DNA from: Arion vulgaris
Lineage: Eukaryota > Mollusca > Gastropoda > Stylommatophora > Arionidae
DNA length: 64,000 nucleotides
Assembly (NCBI GenBank): GCA_020796225.1
Contig: CM036755.1
Coordinates: 46,719,306-46,783,305, forward strand
Reading direction: 5' to 3'
Part shown: piece by piece, positions 63,836-64,000 of the stretch
Layout of the letters: each line of letters starts with the position of its first letter
Numbering within the stretch: position 1 is the stretch's first letter
Position numbers and translations under genes: made by a program
Notes under the pieces: model-generated
Told to the model about the DNA's origin: nothing
Seen by the model: only the letters and a program-made list of their open reading frames with translations
The model's database searches: none

Positions 63836-64000
63836 TATATAAATATATCTAGCCTTTTTCGTCTTTACAGACGGTCTATTCACAAGTGTTTTACTGTGAC
63901 CTGTGACAACTTCTTAGTTTTCGCTTTTCTCTTTTGTCGTTCACCTCATACATGAGTCTCTTCTCAAAAGACTCTGCGCCCTTTCGCAACTTGGCTTTCC
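63836..64000. other. Window end, nothing recognised
   Basis: A pyrimidine-rich stretch with an AG at 63870 was examined as a further acceptor, but no EGF or FN3 frame follows. Confidence 0.4.

Noticed and set aside
63836..64000. Ninth exon of the EGF/FN3 gene after the AG at 63870
   Set aside because: The frame in phase 1 meets a stop within about ten codons and has no EGF or FN3 pattern.

Overview
The window is metazoan genomic DNA. It has spliced exons with GT-AG borders, long introns and very dense retroposon, LINE and minisatellite content. The repeat mix (tRNA-headed SINEs ending in CAAT-type tails, RNase H-bearing LINE fragments, a Penelope-like remnant, hAT-like short elements) and the split genes would fit a mollusc, perhaps a gastropod. 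That assignment is inference; nothing here fixes the species.

Two genes are supported. On the minus strand, 21.7 kb down to the left edge, lies the 5' half of an aromatic amino acid hydroxylase, best read as tryptophan 5-hydroxylase (TPH, the first committed step of serotonin synthesis). Five exons were found: 21518-21721 (candidate first coding exon), 18267-18386 and 11863-12058 (regulatory ACT domain), 5645-5748 and 2367-2434 (start of the catalytic domain). Reading frames and intron phases join up, and three intron positions agree with those known for human PAH. The rest of the catalytic domain, including the iron ligands, lies beyond position 1. On the plus strand, from 44.6 kb to the right edge, are eight phase 1-1 exons of a modular extracellular protein: three EGF-like exons, then FN3, EGF-like, FN3, EGF-like, FN3. 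Both ends of that gene lie outside what I could identify.

The most striking feature is at the third TPH exon. A 51-bp unit spanning the intron-exon junction (19 nt of intron with the acceptor AG plus the first 32 nt of the exon) is repeated about 33 times, almost perfectly, from about 12029 to 13712. The unit is a multiple of three and open in the TPH frame. The array is therefore either 32 decoy acceptors in the intron or a coding expansion of 17-residue repeats inside the ACT domain. A second array of 36-bp units abuts the acceptor of exon 2.

Elsewhere the window is repeats: a 44-bp array (13.8-17.2 kb) with a 1254-bp higher-order duplication, a 3.3-kb array of about 39-bp units (36.7-40.1 kb), a 33-bp array (55.6-57.0 kb), and many smaller ones. 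At least five minisatellites arose inside identifiable transposable-element copies. Recurrent families are S1 (tRNA-headed SINE of about 440 bp whose 3' end matches the 3' end of an RNase H LINE), S2 (tRNA-headed SINE of about 220 bp, often in inverted pairs), S3 (tRNA-like, two copies), a GAA-tailed retroposon superfamily with interchangeable 5' parts, several LINE tail families (called A to E here for convenience), and hAT-like and mariner-like short elements.
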